Shown here piece by piece: positions 11,634 to 23,999 of a stretch of 64,000 nucleotides of DNA. Source of the DNA: Anaeramoeba flamelloides (lineage: Eukaryota > Metamonada > Anaeramoebidae); the NCBI GenBank assembly GCA_027625915.1, contig JANTQA010000045.1:1922001-1986000 (forward strand), read 5' to 3'. Made by a program: the position numbers and the translations under genes. The notes below the pieces were generated by a model, which saw nothing but the letters and a program-made list of their open reading frames with translations, ran no database searches and was not told where the DNA came from. Position 1 is the first letter of the stretch; every line of letters begins with the position of its first letter.

Positions 11634-13084
11634 GGGATTAGCGTCACCATAGATTTCTCTATAATCAAAGTATGTTGTAATTGGGTCTAAATGATATTAG
11701 TAAGTAATGGATCAAATAGCTCTAAAAAATCTATTATAAATCTTATTGCACAATACATTATTCCATTTTTTACTAATGATCACAACACTACAAGGAAAAT
11801 TTTTCAAAAAAAAATCTCTAAATTTTGTATTTTTGAAATACACTCATATAATAAACATTATTATACATAAAAATTTTAAATGAGGTTTACAACTTTAATA
11901 GATATTAATAGGAATTAAAAAAAAAAACGAAATTTTTCAGTAATATTTTTTTCATTTTTAATTGTTAAATTTTTGAATTTTTTAATTGACTTAGTAGAGA
12001 GATTATTTTCAAGTATTTTTTTTAATAGTCTAAAAGGAATCATATTTTTCAATTTGAAAATAGCACAAAATAGTCAATCAAAAGATATTGCTAAATTAAA
12101 TTGAAAATCTGATTTTTTATCTGTTTTTGGAATATTTTTTATCATTTTATTTTTTCTCCATTTTTGAGTTTTTATATACATTCCGATTGTTTTCTGCAAA
12201 TTGCTTTAACATATATTCCTTTTTCAATCTTAATGTTCAATCAAAAATTAATTCATTTCAACTTTTTCCAATAAAAAAATACCCTGAAAATAGGTGTTTT
12301 TTTCAAAAGTAGGGATTTTTGAAAAAGGGGGTATTCAGATTTTCATGAGTTTAATAGCTATCCTTTTTTTATTACATAAAATTATGATAAATTTGAAAAA
12401 ATAATTTATAAAAGAAGTATAACTGAAATCCAATGTATAGTTTTGGCTAACTTTAATTTTAGGTATTTAAATTTTCCTTGTAGTGAATTAAAAAAGTTTC
12501 ATTTTGAAATAATTTTTTTTAATACCTTTTCCAAATCTAAAAATAGAAACCCAAAATACAGTATTCATGTATTTAATAATTTAGATTTAGAAGTTCCAAA
12601 AGTAACTATTTTTATAATTTTTTATTTTCTAAGATTAACTCAATAATCATCAACATAAAAGCACAAAGACTGATTAATTTTGTTTGCTTTTGATAAAGAT
12701 ACTTATAGCATCAATAGATTTCCATGATTTGAGAAATAATTTGTCAAAAAAATTTATTTGTTAATTATTTAATTGTCAAAAATAAAATGAATTTTTTAGT
12801 AACTAATCTACATTTCGCCACAAATTTAAGAAAGATTATTTGTGACTCTGTAGTCTGAATATTGATAATTCAACCTTTAAATTTATGGCGAAATCTAGAT
12901 TTTATTCTGAAATTTTTGAGTTTTTTACAAATACAGAGGATCATTTTTCATTGATAAGATCAACAAATATTACTACTTGACTAATCGATTTTTTAGAGAC
13001 ATTTGAACCATGTTCCACGAATATGGTCAGGTCTAATAACAACAGACTTTGTTCCTAGACTTCTCCTTGGTATACTTTAATCCC
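11634..13084 (+). mobile_element. TTAA-flanked DNA transposon (piggyBac-like ends), non-autonomous
   Basis: Bounded by TTAA on both sides (11630-11633 and 13085-13088). Termini are GGGATTAGCGTCACC and its partial mirror ACTTTAATCCC. TTAA target duplication is diagnostic of the piggyBac superfamily, though no transposase is left. A coding-like remnant (minus strand, about 13003-13078: IPRRSLGTKSVVIRPDHIRG) is near the right end. Relatives are at 25895-26985 and 53450-54203. Confidence 0.65.
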
Positions 13085-13169
13085 TTAAGAACAAAAGAAA
13101 AACAAAATACCATTTGCAAAAAAAAGTTAAACAATTTTTATTTTTAACCCCTTTTCAGAAAAAATGGAA

Positions 13170-13515
13170 AGTCAAATCAATTAATTGAAGAAACACAATA
13201 ACTTCAAAGAATAATCTTTTATATTATTTTCAATCGATCTATCAAATAATATTAAGATCTACTTGATTGATTATATAAATCCGATTACTTGGTTTTAGAT
13301 ATCCTCACAAATAGTAAATTTTTGAAGAAGATTTTTTATATTAAATCAATCAAAGAAAAGCCCATAACAAAAGATAGAATTAAAAAAAAAAAACTATTAA
13401 TTAGCTGAATCCTTCATTTTGTCTTTAATCATTTTTTTTTTCTTTTATTAATTGATTTTACTTTTTCTATACTTAACTGTTCCCAATTAAAAACAGTGTT
13501 TATTGTTTTTTAGTT
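13170..13515. mobile_element. GTGAAACAC-type element, decayed copy
   Basis: Shares ATATTATTTTCAATC, TTCATTTTGTCTTTAATCA and TGTTCCCAATTAAAAACAGT with 62340-62680. Ends are eroded. Confidence 0.65.
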
Positions 13516-14639
13516 TTTTTGCTTTTTTTCCCAAATGATAACAAGATATCAAAATGAACTTTAGAGATAATAAAAGAAACTAATAATTTTTTAGAATAAT
13601 TCCATAACAGTAAATTGTTTTGAAAATTATGGGGCAAGTGATATGTTGAAGATCCAAAAATCTGCAACAATGAATAATTCTAAATTTTTTTTTTCTTTAT
13701 TGAAAATTATGGATGATATCAAATAAGATCAACTGTTTATTGGATTGGAATACATTTTCCCGAACATTTGGTATTTGTTTTGAAAGTCGAAGATGTATTA
13801 TTAATCATCTGTATAAAATAATAATATTAAAACAATATCACTTATTGAACTGTAATACTGGTTTTATAAATAAAAAAGCAGCAACTCTTTTCTTCAAACG
13901 AAAATACACTTTAAAATATCTTAAGAAACCTTCAATAAACAATGGGTAAATGTGGTTTTTATTTCTTAAAGTTCTACTTTTCAACAAAAAAGTCGAAAAA
14001 TAAAGGATCAAAATTTAAAATTTTTCTCAAAAAAAAAGCAATAAATTTTTGAGATAATTTTAATGTTTTCAAAAAAACAAAAAGTTTCTAAGATTGAAAA
14101 AAATATAAATAATTTCCAACAAATTCAATATATAAATTAATATCACTGATCAATGAAATAACATTTTTTAATTGATTTCTCTTTGGTATATAATTGGAAA
14201 TTCAACATATATAGTATTGGAAGATGAAGGGGTCAAGAGTATGGTTGAATCTGAAACTGGATTTTTAAATTTTGTATATGTATTTGTTTTCGCTACTAAA
14301 TATTTCCATTATTCTAACCATTTTATATAAAACTTTTTTTATCAATTCACAATTGTTTTAGAATTTAAAAATGTTTCAATCTACATAACGCAAAAATCAA
14401 AATTAAAATTCTGAAATAATATTTTCAAAATAAGCTTTTGTAATGTCTGTAATTTTTTTAACGAAAAACTCTTGTTAAAATAAATAAAAATAAAATCAAA
14501 TTTCAAGTGTAATTAAATTACTAATATAGTTCAAAAATATTGAAATTTTTTCATAAAGATAAAAAAATATAAACCCCATTTCTAAAATTGTGACTCAACT
14601 AAATATTTTAATTGTAAAAAAAAATATCCTTTAATATCC

Positions 14640-16180
14640 TTTAGTATTTAAGAACAACTAATAATTAAATCTATTTTATCAATATTTGACTTTATAACAC
14701 TTTAAATATATAAAAACCAGATTTTTGTAAAAATTAAAATAAATCATACCAAAAACTAAAAAAAAGTGAGTAAGAATTTTTGGAAAGAGAATTATGGATT
14801 TTTTATTATTGAATTCACAATGAAAAAAAGGTTAAGTGACTAGTAACTCTTATTTTTATTTTTTACACAAAGTTACTATAGTAATTATTTACATAAGGAT
14901 ACAAGTAAACCTGATATACAACTTCCTTTATCAACTTTTTAGAGATGAGTTATCATTTTTAAAAAAGTTCATTTTCCGAATGAAATTTTCAGTAAAAAGA
15001 TCTGATCCTTTTCAGATTTCCATTTTTGGATCCAAATTCTAAAAAAAATGAAAAATTTGTTAAAAAATTTTATTTTGCAGAAATATCACTTTGGGTCATT
15101 TCCAATAGTCATTATAAACAAATAACCTTGAAAATTTAATCTTATTGTAAAAATACATTAAAAAAAATTCAAATATTGAATCCTTGAAGATCTCAAAAAA
15201 ACGATCATTTTTATTTTATTCTCAATTATTTAAGAAATTTTCTGAAATTTTAAAAGATAGAAAAATATTTTTTTCATATACGCAGATAATAAATACGGAA
15301 CTTTTACGGTTATAATCTGTTTTTTTTTTTTGATAATATCTATTATTTTCTTTTATTAGATTTATTTATTTGAATTTGTTTTATTTGTTTGAAAATCTTT
15401 AAAAAATTGAGAAATAATTGTAAAATCTATAAATACATTTGGTTTTTGTGTTGTTAATAATTCACTGAACGAATTAAATTTGGGTTATTAATTATTGATT
15501 ATAAATAATCACATTTAAAAAGTATGTCTTTAGATTATAAGTTGAATTTTCTAGGTTTTAAAAAAGTATTTTGGGAGAATTTTTAATTTTATTTTTTGGT
15601 TCTTGATCTCAGATATTTTTTTAATTCAATAAAAATACAAAATTGAATTGAACTGTTCTTTGAATCAAAAAATTATATTTTTTATAAAGTTTAAAATAAT
15701 TATTGTAATTTTTTTTGAAATTAAAGTAGATTTTTTAAACTGCATTATTTTCTAACTTAATCGTTTTATTTTTAAAGTGTATTTTCGTAAACTTCCTTTT
15801 ACAGATATTAAGATTTCAAACTTTTTTCAAAGAAAATATTTTTTTTTGAATAATTCAGAAATATGTTGAATTTTGAACTTTTAAAAAATGAGAAAAATGG
15901 ATCAGACTTTTAAAAACCAATAATTCATTTCTGAAAATAGCTTTTAAAGTAAGTTTCATATTATCCTAATCAGAATTTTTACTTTTTTTTTCAATTTCAT
16001 GATGGGGTAAAATTTTTTTTAATTTGCTATTAAATTTACTCGAAGATTTTTTTTAGTTTGCTAGTGCCTTAACAAGTAGATTGTTTACTAATAAGTAAAT
16101 TTATTGAAAAAATCATTAAAAACCCTCAATTTGCTTAATCATTATATGTGTTTTTGAATATCGTTTGTTTTTCCACACAA

Positions 16181-16218
<38 letters not shown>

Positions 16219-16450
16219 AAAGAAAAAGAAAAACAAAAATTTGATGAATTTAGAAAAACCAAAATTTAACAAAGCAAAACAAAAATTTGCAAAATTTGAA
16301 AAAAGGATTTAGATCAAAAATTTGAAAATATTTTTTGATTGGAATATCTGGATTAAACCCTCAAAATAACTTCCATTAACATTATCAAGTGAATCAAAAT
16401 TTTAAAATAATAGTTTATTTTTATTTTAAAGGTTTTTAAATTTTCTAAAA
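14640..16450 (+). repeat. Long degenerate interspersed repeat, main copy
   Basis: Its left part (AAGAACAACTAATAATTAAA to ATGGATTTTTTATTA) and right part (poly-A, then TTTGAAAATATTTT to ATAGTTTATTTTT) match 61085-61700. Its middle (TTTATCAACTTTTTAGAGAT, AAAAAGATCTGATCC, TTCATTTCTGAAAATAG) matches 7110-7860, 9120-9660 and 10295-10440. No intact coding sequence is seen. Contains an A31 run at 16186-16216. Confidence 0.6.
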
Positions 16451-16822
16451 ACAACTCGTTCTACTACTAATACTGATAAATAGTATATTTTTGTTTGATA
16501 TTTATTTTTAATTCAAAAAATTTCGTCTTGACTTGTATTTGATTAATTTCTCGAAATGATAAAAAAAAATCGAATATAAAATGTTTTATTTTTGAATTTT
16601 TTATTTATATTAGTTTTTAGAAAAAATTTACTCATGAAATAATATATTATTTTAAATAGAATAATTTGAAATAAACTAAAAGAAGATTTAATTTGTATTT
16701 AAAAATAATAAAAATAAAAATAAAAATAAAAATAAACAGCTTTGCAAAAAAAATGTAAAGTGATTTAATTTATTATTTACATAGATATTAAATATTTTTC
16801 AAAAATAAATAAATTTTTAGAA

Positions 16823-18049
16823 TTATTTTTTCATTAAAAAATTTGTTTTAATATAATTTAATTCAAAAATTTTATTTTGCAATTGGGTGATTTTGTTTTT
16901 TAAATTATTTATTAAGTTTTTATTTTCTTGATCAGACTTTTTTTTAAATAAATCCCTTTTCCAAAATGATTGAAATATTTTCAAATCTTGGATTTTTAAT
17001 TCTTTTAAATTACACTTCCCCAAAAAATAATTTTTAATTCTCCCAAAGCTTTCTAATTGTTCAATTAATTTTTCGATTATTTGCATGAGATCTTTATTTT
17101 TTTTAATTGCGCCATATAAATTTGAAAGGTCAATTTTATCTTGATTAATATCGTTTATCATTTTTTTTAAATTATTTATTAATTGAACAGAAATTTTGGA
17201 ATTTTGGGAATTTTCCTTTTGTGTTAATAATAATTCTTGTTGTATTAATTTTTGTTTTTGAATTTTTTGAAGGATTTTTTTCTGAAATATTAAATGTTCT
17301 TTTCGGATTTTTTTAATTTCTTGTTCATATTCTGTTTTCTTTTGATCAATTAAATACATATTTTTTGTGTTATTATTTTCATTTTTGATTAATTTTGAAG
17401 ATTCAATTTGTTCAAGATTTTGATTATTATCATTTATTAACTCCTTGAGTTTTTTGTATATAATTTCAATTTTTTCAATTATTTGGTCAATTTCTTGATT
17501 TTTCTTTTCAATTATTTCCAAATTTTGCCTTTTTTTAGTTTCAAATTCCTTTGTAAAGATATTAATTTTGTTTTCGATTTTTTTACGTTGCATTTCAGAA
17601 AGCATTTTTAATTTATTGTTCTTGTCTTTTTGATTATTAATTTTATTTTTGAATTCATTAAAAACAAAATTTAATAATTCTGCCAAATTTTTATTTTGGA
17701 AATATTCCGGTTTGGAAATAATTATTTGATATATAAATAAATTTGAAAAATCTGTTTCAAGATCTTTTAACAAATCGTTTCTCATGTGTGAAATTGTTTG
17801 GTTGATATATGTTGTTTCTTCTTTCTGTTGATTTAACAAATCTTGTAAATATAAAATATGATTTTTTAAATGCTTTTTTTTTTCTTTATTTCCATTAATT
17901 TTCATTTCTAATTTTTGATAATTTCTGGGTTTTTTTTTTTCTTGATTATTATAAATATTTTGCTTTTCTAATTCCATTAAAACTGATCTGTGTTTTATTT
18001 CATCACCTTCTAATAGCTCTTCAACTGTATTAATATCGTTAATACCAAA
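16823..18049 (-). CDS. Large coiled-coil protein, exon 2 (C-terminal about 408 residues)
   Basis: Begins right after an intron end (ATTATATTAG, in-frame TAG just upstream) with FGINDINTVEELLEGDEIKH in phase 0, matching the phase-0 donor of the exon at 20937-23999. The join reads YWLKR-FGINDINTVEELL, a natural-looking helix-turn-helix, and gives a protein of about 1429 residues. The rest is almost pure coiled coil (Lys/Glu/Gln/Asn/Ile/Leu heptads), ending FLMKK and TAA. An internal ATG at 17977 could start a separate 384-residue protein, but the 24 in-frame residues upstream and the splice acceptor argue against that. No catalytic motif is visible. The intervening 2.9 kb intron contains a LINE tail (18405-18840) and two further elements, so it was probably enlarged by insertions. 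Confidence 0.7.
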   Translation of the reverse strand, partial: FGINDINTVEELLEGDEIKHRSVLMELEKQNIYNNQEKKKPRNYQKLEMKINGNKEKKKHLKNHILYLQDLLNQQKEETTYINQTISHMRNDLLKDLETDFSNLFIYQIIISKPEYFQNKNLAELLNFVFNEFKNKINNQKDKNNKLKMLSEMQRKKIENKINIFTKEFETKKRQNLEIIEKKNQEIDQIIEKIEIIYKKLKELINDNNQNLEQIESSKLIKNENNNTKNMYLIDQKKTEYEQEIKKIRKEHLIFQKKILQKIQKQKLIQQELLLTQKENSQNSKISVQLINNLKKMINDINQDKIDLSNLYGAIKKNKDLMQIIEKLIEQLESFGRIKNYFLGKCNLKELKIQDLKIFQSFWKRDLFKKKSDQENKNLINNLKNKITQLQNKIFELNYIKTNFLMKK

Positions 18050-18404
18050 CTAATATAATTATAAAAGTTGTAGTTTATAGAAAAATTTAAAAATAAAATA
18101 ATGAAATTTAATTAATTAATAATTTTAGTTTTTTTAAAAAAAATTGAAATACTATTAAAATTCTAATTTGGAAAATTTTGACTTTTAGCAAAAGGTTTAA
18201 AAAAGAAGATCCAAATTAAAATGGTGTAATTTTCGTTTTTAATTGATTTATCGAGATTGTTTGTTTTTTGTTTTATTTTTCCAATTACAGAATAGTTTAT
18301 CCGAGATCTAAAAATATTTTTCGAATGATTTATATTTTGCAAATTGTTAGTTGGCACTATTTTGAGAAATGTGACTGAATTTTACATTTATTTTGATTTA
18401 TTTA

Positions 18405-18840
18405 TTATTGAAGAAGTGTAAATTACACTCTAAATACCCTTAGACTTTTTATTTCCCTTTTAGAAATTTAAGCTTGAAATCATAGATTTCAGGATTATTA
18501 ATTTATGTAAATAGTTTCAAATAATCTTGAACTATCACAGTTTAAAATTAGGTTATTAAAGTTTAATTCTTTTTAATATGTTTTGAAATATTCTTCTATT
18601 TTTTTCATATCAGAGGACGGACAGACCCATAAAAAATGATCAATATTTTCGATTATTTCCTTTTGTTTATTTTTTAAACAAAAAGGACAAAATTTATTTG
18701 CATTTTTTTTTATTACATAATAATATCTATTTAAGAAATTGGTAAATGTCCTGGATTTTAAAATTGTTGAACTTTAAAGGATAGCTTAAATATTTTTGGG
18801 TTGTAAATATTTGGTTTTTTATTTTTTTGCAATATTCTTG
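18405..18840 (-). mobile_element. LINE 3' end with RT-associated zinc knuckle, 5'-truncated
   Basis: On the minus strand, FCPFCLKNKQKEIIENIDHF followed by LWVCPSSDM is the C-terminal zinc-binding motif of non-LTR retrotransposon ORF2 (C-x-x-C, then H-F-L-W-x-C-P). Upstream the frame holds QEYCKKIKNQIFTTQKYLSY but is broken by a shift near 18730. The 3' untranslated part ends near GAAGAAGTGTAAATTAC and matches the copy at 45599-46050. The 5' side is cut by the element starting near 18845. It lies inside the intron of the large coiled-coil gene. Confidence 0.75.
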
Positions 18841-18844
18841 TGGA

Positions 18845-19585
18845 GTGTCATCAAGTGCCGTAAAGTCCCTAGGTTTTTTTTAATTTCTCAAATTAATAGA
18901 AAATTAAATAAATTGTCTCTTTATTTCTTCAATTAAAAAAAAATGCTAAAAGCACTTTTCTTGGGGTTTATGTTTTATCTGGAAGATTCATTGATTTTTA
19001 ATTATTTATTTAGAGAAAGGAGTAATTATTGAAAATTTTATCAAATATAAAAAAGAGAAGAAAAATAATTAAAAATATTACTTTTAAATAATAATATCCT
19101 TTAAATGACCAAGTTAAAAACTAAACCGGTCGTTAGGTTTTCCAGGATTTGAAAGAATTGAGTAAAATCAAGGATTTTACTAAATTATTTCAAATTCTTA
19201 AAAAGCGCCATTAGGTTTTTTTTAATTTGAGTTAATTGTTTATTTGTAAATTCGATAGATTTTCGTTAGGTTTTTTTGATTTTTCTATTTATTTGTGAAT
19301 TTTTCTAGGTTTTTTTGAGGTTTTCTGTTTTATTAGTAAAGTGTTCTAGGTTTTTTTGAGTTTTCTATTTATTTCTAAAGTCAAAAAAACCTAGAACACT
19401 TCGAAAATATATAGAAAAACTCAAAAAAATCTAGAACACTTTACTAATAAAACAGAAAACCTCAAGAAAACCGCGTTTAGGTTTTTTTTTACTTTTTAGA
19501 ATTAACCGAAAATTTATCTAAATTTTCAGTTTATTTCATAAATTAAAAAAAACCTAGGCACTCTACGGCACTTGACGACACGTCC
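18845..19585. mobile_element. Element with GTGTC...CAAGTGCCGTA terminal inverted repeats
   Basis: Left GTGTCATCAAGTGCCGTAAA then GTCCCTAGG, mirrored by CCTAGGCACTCTACGGCAC then TTGACGACACG. The interior is built of hairpins around AGGTTTTTTTGAG and GTAAAGTGTTCTAGG. Similar AGGTTTTTTT/AAAAAAACCTA hairpins occur at 57335-57500 and 61790-61995. It is in the coiled-coil gene's intron. Confidence 0.7.
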
Positions 19586-19639
19586 CAATAATTCACAGAG
19601 AGGACAAGAACCCGATAGAAAGATTATCTTTAATAGATA

Positions 19640-19960
19640 AAAATTCCACATTCTGTGATTAACAATTGGTATTCCGCTGTAGTTAGTTTTTTTTTTTAAT
19701 TTGATTAGAAATAATTGAGTAAAATCTTTTATTTTGCTCAATTCCTTTAAATTAAAAAAAATCTAGACACTGCCTCTCAGAGTGGGGCACGAGGTATCCG
19801 AATTTATATATATATATTACTATTTTAAGTATTTTTTGTTTTCAATTTTTTATGATTATTGCTTTTTCTTTATTACCTTAATGTTTCGAACCATAAGATC
19901 TTTGATGAAAAATTCCCGACAAAAATTTGTACTTTTATTAACTCATTTATTGAATTTTTT
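19640..19960 (+). repeat. Repeat shared in inverted orientation with 54960-55270
   Basis: The TTAACAATTGGTATTCCGCTG block, the paired GAGTAAAATC/TTTTGCTCAATT hairpin and CTTTATTACCTTAA align with the reverse complement of 54960-55270. No product is recognised. Confidence 0.6.
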
Positions 19961-20289
19961 AATTTATCTCAAAAAGTCATTAGATTTGGAAATCAATTAG
20001 TTTTTAAAATTTTGAAGAAAAATAATCTTATTAAATTAACTTAATTTCCCCAAATGAAAACAATGATTAAAGATTTAATATTTATTTGTTCAGCTCCTAA
20101 TTATAATAAAATAAGAAAAATCGCATGATGAAAAAGATGTGAGAAACATGTATCACATTCAATAAAAATATTATCAAATAAAATACATTGATCCCATACA
20201 GATCAACGATTATATGTTTAACACATCTTTATCATATTTTATAAATTTACTTTTTTTATATGATATTAACTCCAATTCAAAATTTTTAA

Positions 20290-20820
20290 ACATACCAAAA
20301 TTCAATTTCTGAAAAACAAAATCTTATTTAATCAATTTCGAGAAGAAATATCAAATTAGAACTATTTTCTAATTGAAATGTTAACAATCGTTTCATAAAT
20401 TACAATACTCTCAAAAAACAAAAAATATATAATTATCAATACAAATAAATTAAACGTGTGTTAAAAATTTTGGATATGGACAAAACAAAAAAATACATTG
20501 ATAAATTTGTTTGAATTAAATTAGGAATATATTGATCGATCAAATGATTAGATACTATTGACTAATTTTATTTGAGTTCCTCTATTTTGAAGAACTCAAC
20601 TTTAACAGAATATCGATCCTTGAAAAAAATATTTCGATCGAACCAAGCAAATTTCGTAATTCAAAAAATGAAATGAAAACAAAAAACTAAAAGATGAAAA
20701 AATGATTGTAATATTTTTCAAAAAATCAAAATTATTTCCAATTTGAATGAAATTGTATTATTACGATTGTTCTGACCGTTTTAACTATGTCAAAAATTTT
20801 GAATTTTAGTTGATATTCAC
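20290..20820 (+). repeat. GATCGATCAAATGATTAG-family element, copy 1
   Basis: About 530 bp, from ATACCAAAATTCAATTTCTG to ACTATGTCAAAAATTTTG, with the internal hallmark ATTGATCGATCAAATGATTA and a partial GAGTT/AACTC palindrome. Other copies are at 26110-26640, 36040-36480 and 41590-42150. No coding sequence is seen. It lies within the coiled-coil gene's intron, at the 5' splice-site side. Confidence 0.75.
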
Positions 20821-20936
20821 TTTGAAATATCAGGTTCAATTTTTTTTTTTTTTTATTCTCATTGATAATATGAGTAATTATACAAAATAAATTATCATAA
20901 TTTAGAAGTAAAAAAAAAATAAAACAAAAAACTTAC

Positions 20937-23900
20937 GCGTTTTAACCAATATAAAATGTAATCAGCTTTTAATATTTCATCATTTTGTAAGAGAGCCATT
21001 GAACATTTAGTTTCTTTTTCTTCTTCAGGGATTAAAATGCTTAAATAATCATATAAATAATCAAGATTTCTTTTACTTTTTCTTTCTTTTAAGATTTTGT
21101 TAATATTAATATTGATATTATTATTACTATTATTATTATTATTATTATCATTGTTATTATCATTACTACTTTCGTCTATATCATCTTCAGCAGATGTTCC
21201 GTTGCTATTTGGTGATTTATCTGATAAAGACTCGCTTGAAATATTTGAAGACAAAAAAACTATGTCCTCTATTTCATCCAAAATGTCATTCATTTCATCT
21301 GAAGAAATAAATTTCTTGTGGTTTTTATCATTAGACTTTTTCTTGATATTCTTTTTGTTTTTGTTTTTTTTTTTTTTTTTTTTTCGTTTTTTTGTTAGTT
21401 TTTTTTCAATTCTATCTTGTTTTTGTTTTTTTTTCTTGCGCTTGTTTTTATTTTTATTTTTTTTTAAATTAATAATTTGATCGTTTTTCGTATTCAAATT
21501 TTCATTTTGTTCATCTAAATTAATTTTCTTTTTCAAATGGTCATTTTGGATCATTAGTGTTTTTTGTTTTTGATTTTTATTCTTTTTCTTTAATGTTTGT
21601 TTTGAATTTTCGGAATTTATGAATTTTTTTTTATTTAAAATTTTTTCAGTAATTGCCTTTTCTAATCCCTTTTGTTCTTCCGAAATTGTTTTCAAAGATT
21701 GTTGTAATGTATTATCAGATATATTTGAAATTTTTTTTTGTTGAATACCGGAAAATATACTATCAAATGTTGAAATTTCCTCATTTTTAAAAAGAAAATG
21801 ATGTAAGCCACTTTGTGGCTGTTGATTATTTAAATCAAGATTTGGCAAATTATCGTCATAATTAATCGTTTTGAAACAACTATCGATAAATGATCCAAAA
21901 TCACCAAAAATATTATCTTCTTCTTCCTTTAAACCAATTGATTTAATATCTTTGTTATAATTGTTTCTTTGTATTTCCCTCTTTAAGATCTCTTTTTTGT
22001 TTTCGAATTCAATATTTTGAATTTCATTTTTTTCTCTATCAACTTCATTTTTTTTTATTTTTTCTTGTTCTTTAATGGTTCCTTGTTTGATATTTTGGTC
22101 TTGTTCTTTTTTTGAAATATTATTTTTATTTGATTCAACTTGAATTTTCAAAATTTCTTTTTCAATTTTGTTTTCTTCGTCTTTTTCTTTCATAGTTTCT
22201 TGTTTAATATTTTGTTCTTGTTTTTTGATTTCGATTTTCTCTTGTTTCTCTTTAATTTCTTGAATTTTTATTTCATTTTGTTGTTGTTTTTTTATTTTTT
22301 CTTGTTCTATAATAGTTTCTTGTTTGATGTTTTGGTCTTGTTCTTTTTTTGGAATATTATTTTCATTTAATTCAACTTGAATTTTCAAAATTTCTTTTTC
22401 AATTTTGTTTTCTTTATCTTGTTCTTTAATAGTTTCTTGTTTGATATTTTGGTCTAGTTCCTTTTTTGGAATATTATTTTCATTTGATTCAACTTGAATT
22501 TTCAAATTTTCTTTTTCAATTTTGTTTTCTTTATCTTGTTCTTTCATAGTTTCTTGTTTAATATTTTGTTCTTGTTTTTTGATTTCGATTTTCTCTTGTT
22601 TCTTTTCGATTTTTTGAATTTTTATTTGGGGGTGTTGTTTTTTTTCTTTTTGATCATGGTCTTTTTCTTTTTCTTTTTCTTGTTCTTTAATAGTTTCTTG
22701 TTTGATATTTTGGTCTTGTACTTTTTTTAGAATATTATTTTCATTTGATTCAACTTGAGTTTTCTTAATATCTTTTTCGATTTTGTTTTCTTTATCTTGT
22801 TCTTTCATTGTTTCTTGTTTAATATTTTGTTCTTGTTTTTTGGTTTCGATTTTCTCTTGTTTCTCTTTAATTTCCGTACTTTTTATGTTGTGGTGTTGTT
22901 TTTTGTATTTTTGATTGTGGTCTTTTTCTTTTTCTTTGGGTTGTTGATCTTGATCTCTTTCTCTTATAGTTTCTTGTTTGATTTCTTCATATTCTTCTTT
23001 TTGTTTTTTTTTGGGTTGTTGATCTTGATCTCTTTCTCTTATCGTTTCTTGTTTGATACTTTGATCCTCTTTTTGTTTTTCAATTTCAACTTTATTTGGT
23101 TTAATTTTCATTTGATTCAACGTATCGTTGTGTTGTTTATCATGACTAATCTTTTCTCGACTTTCTTTTTTGAATTTTTTTTTATTCATTTTTTGATCTC
23201 TTTTTGTTTGTTGTTTTTTATTTTTATGAATTTTTTTGTTCTTTTGTTTTTCCTTTTTCATTTCTAGGTTTTTATGGATTTCTTCTTGATACCTGTTTAT
23301 TAATTCTTTTGTTGTTTGCTGTCTTTCTTTCCCTCGATTTTTTTTTTTGTAATACGATTTCTCTTCCTCCTTTAAATTCTGGAAATCCTTTTTCTCTGGA
23401 GAAAATAATTGTCTTTTTAATTTTATGATTTTGGAATTTGGAATGTCCTTAGTTTCCTTTTTACTCTTCGTCTCGTTTTTGTTTTTGTTTCCCTTACTAT
23501 CAATTTTTTTTTCAATTTTTCTTTTATTTTCTTTCGAATCTTGTTTCTGTAAATCTTTTGTATTCGATCTTGGCTTGTTTCTTACAAACACATTGTTTGT
23601 TTCCCTACGTTTTTTGGTGACACGGCTACGCGACAAAGATTTGGATCTGCTTTTTCTTACATCATAATTGCTGTTTCTTCTTGATCTTGATGGCAATTCT
23701 CGATAGTTTGGGCTTTCGTTGGTTTTTTCTCTGCCTTTGCTGTGAGTTGAATTTTGCTTGCTGTGAAAACGGTTTAATTTGGGAGATGTTTTTTGTTGGT
23801 TAAATTTTCCCTTTCTATTTGATTTTAAAGCTGAAAAATCCCCTTCTAATAACTTTTTTTGATATTCGGGAACTATTTGATCGTTGCTATTCTTTTTCTC

Positions 23901-23999
23901 TAATTTTTTTGAAGACTTTTCAAGTGGTTCAAGTTTTCTTATTTGGGCATGTACCACGAACTCGTAATTGGATTTTTTTTTTGTTTCCTTTTTGGACAT
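20937..23999 (-). CDS. Large Lys/Glu-rich coiled-coil protein, exon 1 (N-terminal 1021 residues)
   Basis: Opens with a real ATG (MSKKETKKK) and runs 1021 codons to a consensus donor GTAAGT (20936-20931), ending in phase 0 with DYILYWLKR. Residues about 75-200 are basic and Ser/Arg/Lys-rich. Residues about 310-680 form a degenerate tandem repeat with the recurrent core NIKQET, followed by KEQ, KENKIEKE and a Q-V-E-S-N-E-N-N stretch; longer units of about 100 residues are visible. Then come an acidic patch (IFGDFGSFIDSCFKT), a poly-Lys tract, and a Ser/Asp/Asn-rich tract. No enzymatic domain is seen. The open frame continues 13 codons past the donor with Phe-rich intron sequence. The gene probably continues in the exon at 16823-18049. 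The function is unknown; a scaffold or cytoskeletal role is a guess from composition. Confidence 0.8.

Noticed and set aside
18163-18357. 64-residue frame on the minus strand as first exon of the coiled-coil gene
   Set aside because: It starts with GTG, not ATG, has no good donor, and lies between a LINE tail and the acceptor of the real exon.
21097-23667. Series of Phe/Leu-rich frames on the plus strand
   Set aside because: They are the antisense of the Lys/Glu-rich coiled-coil exon.
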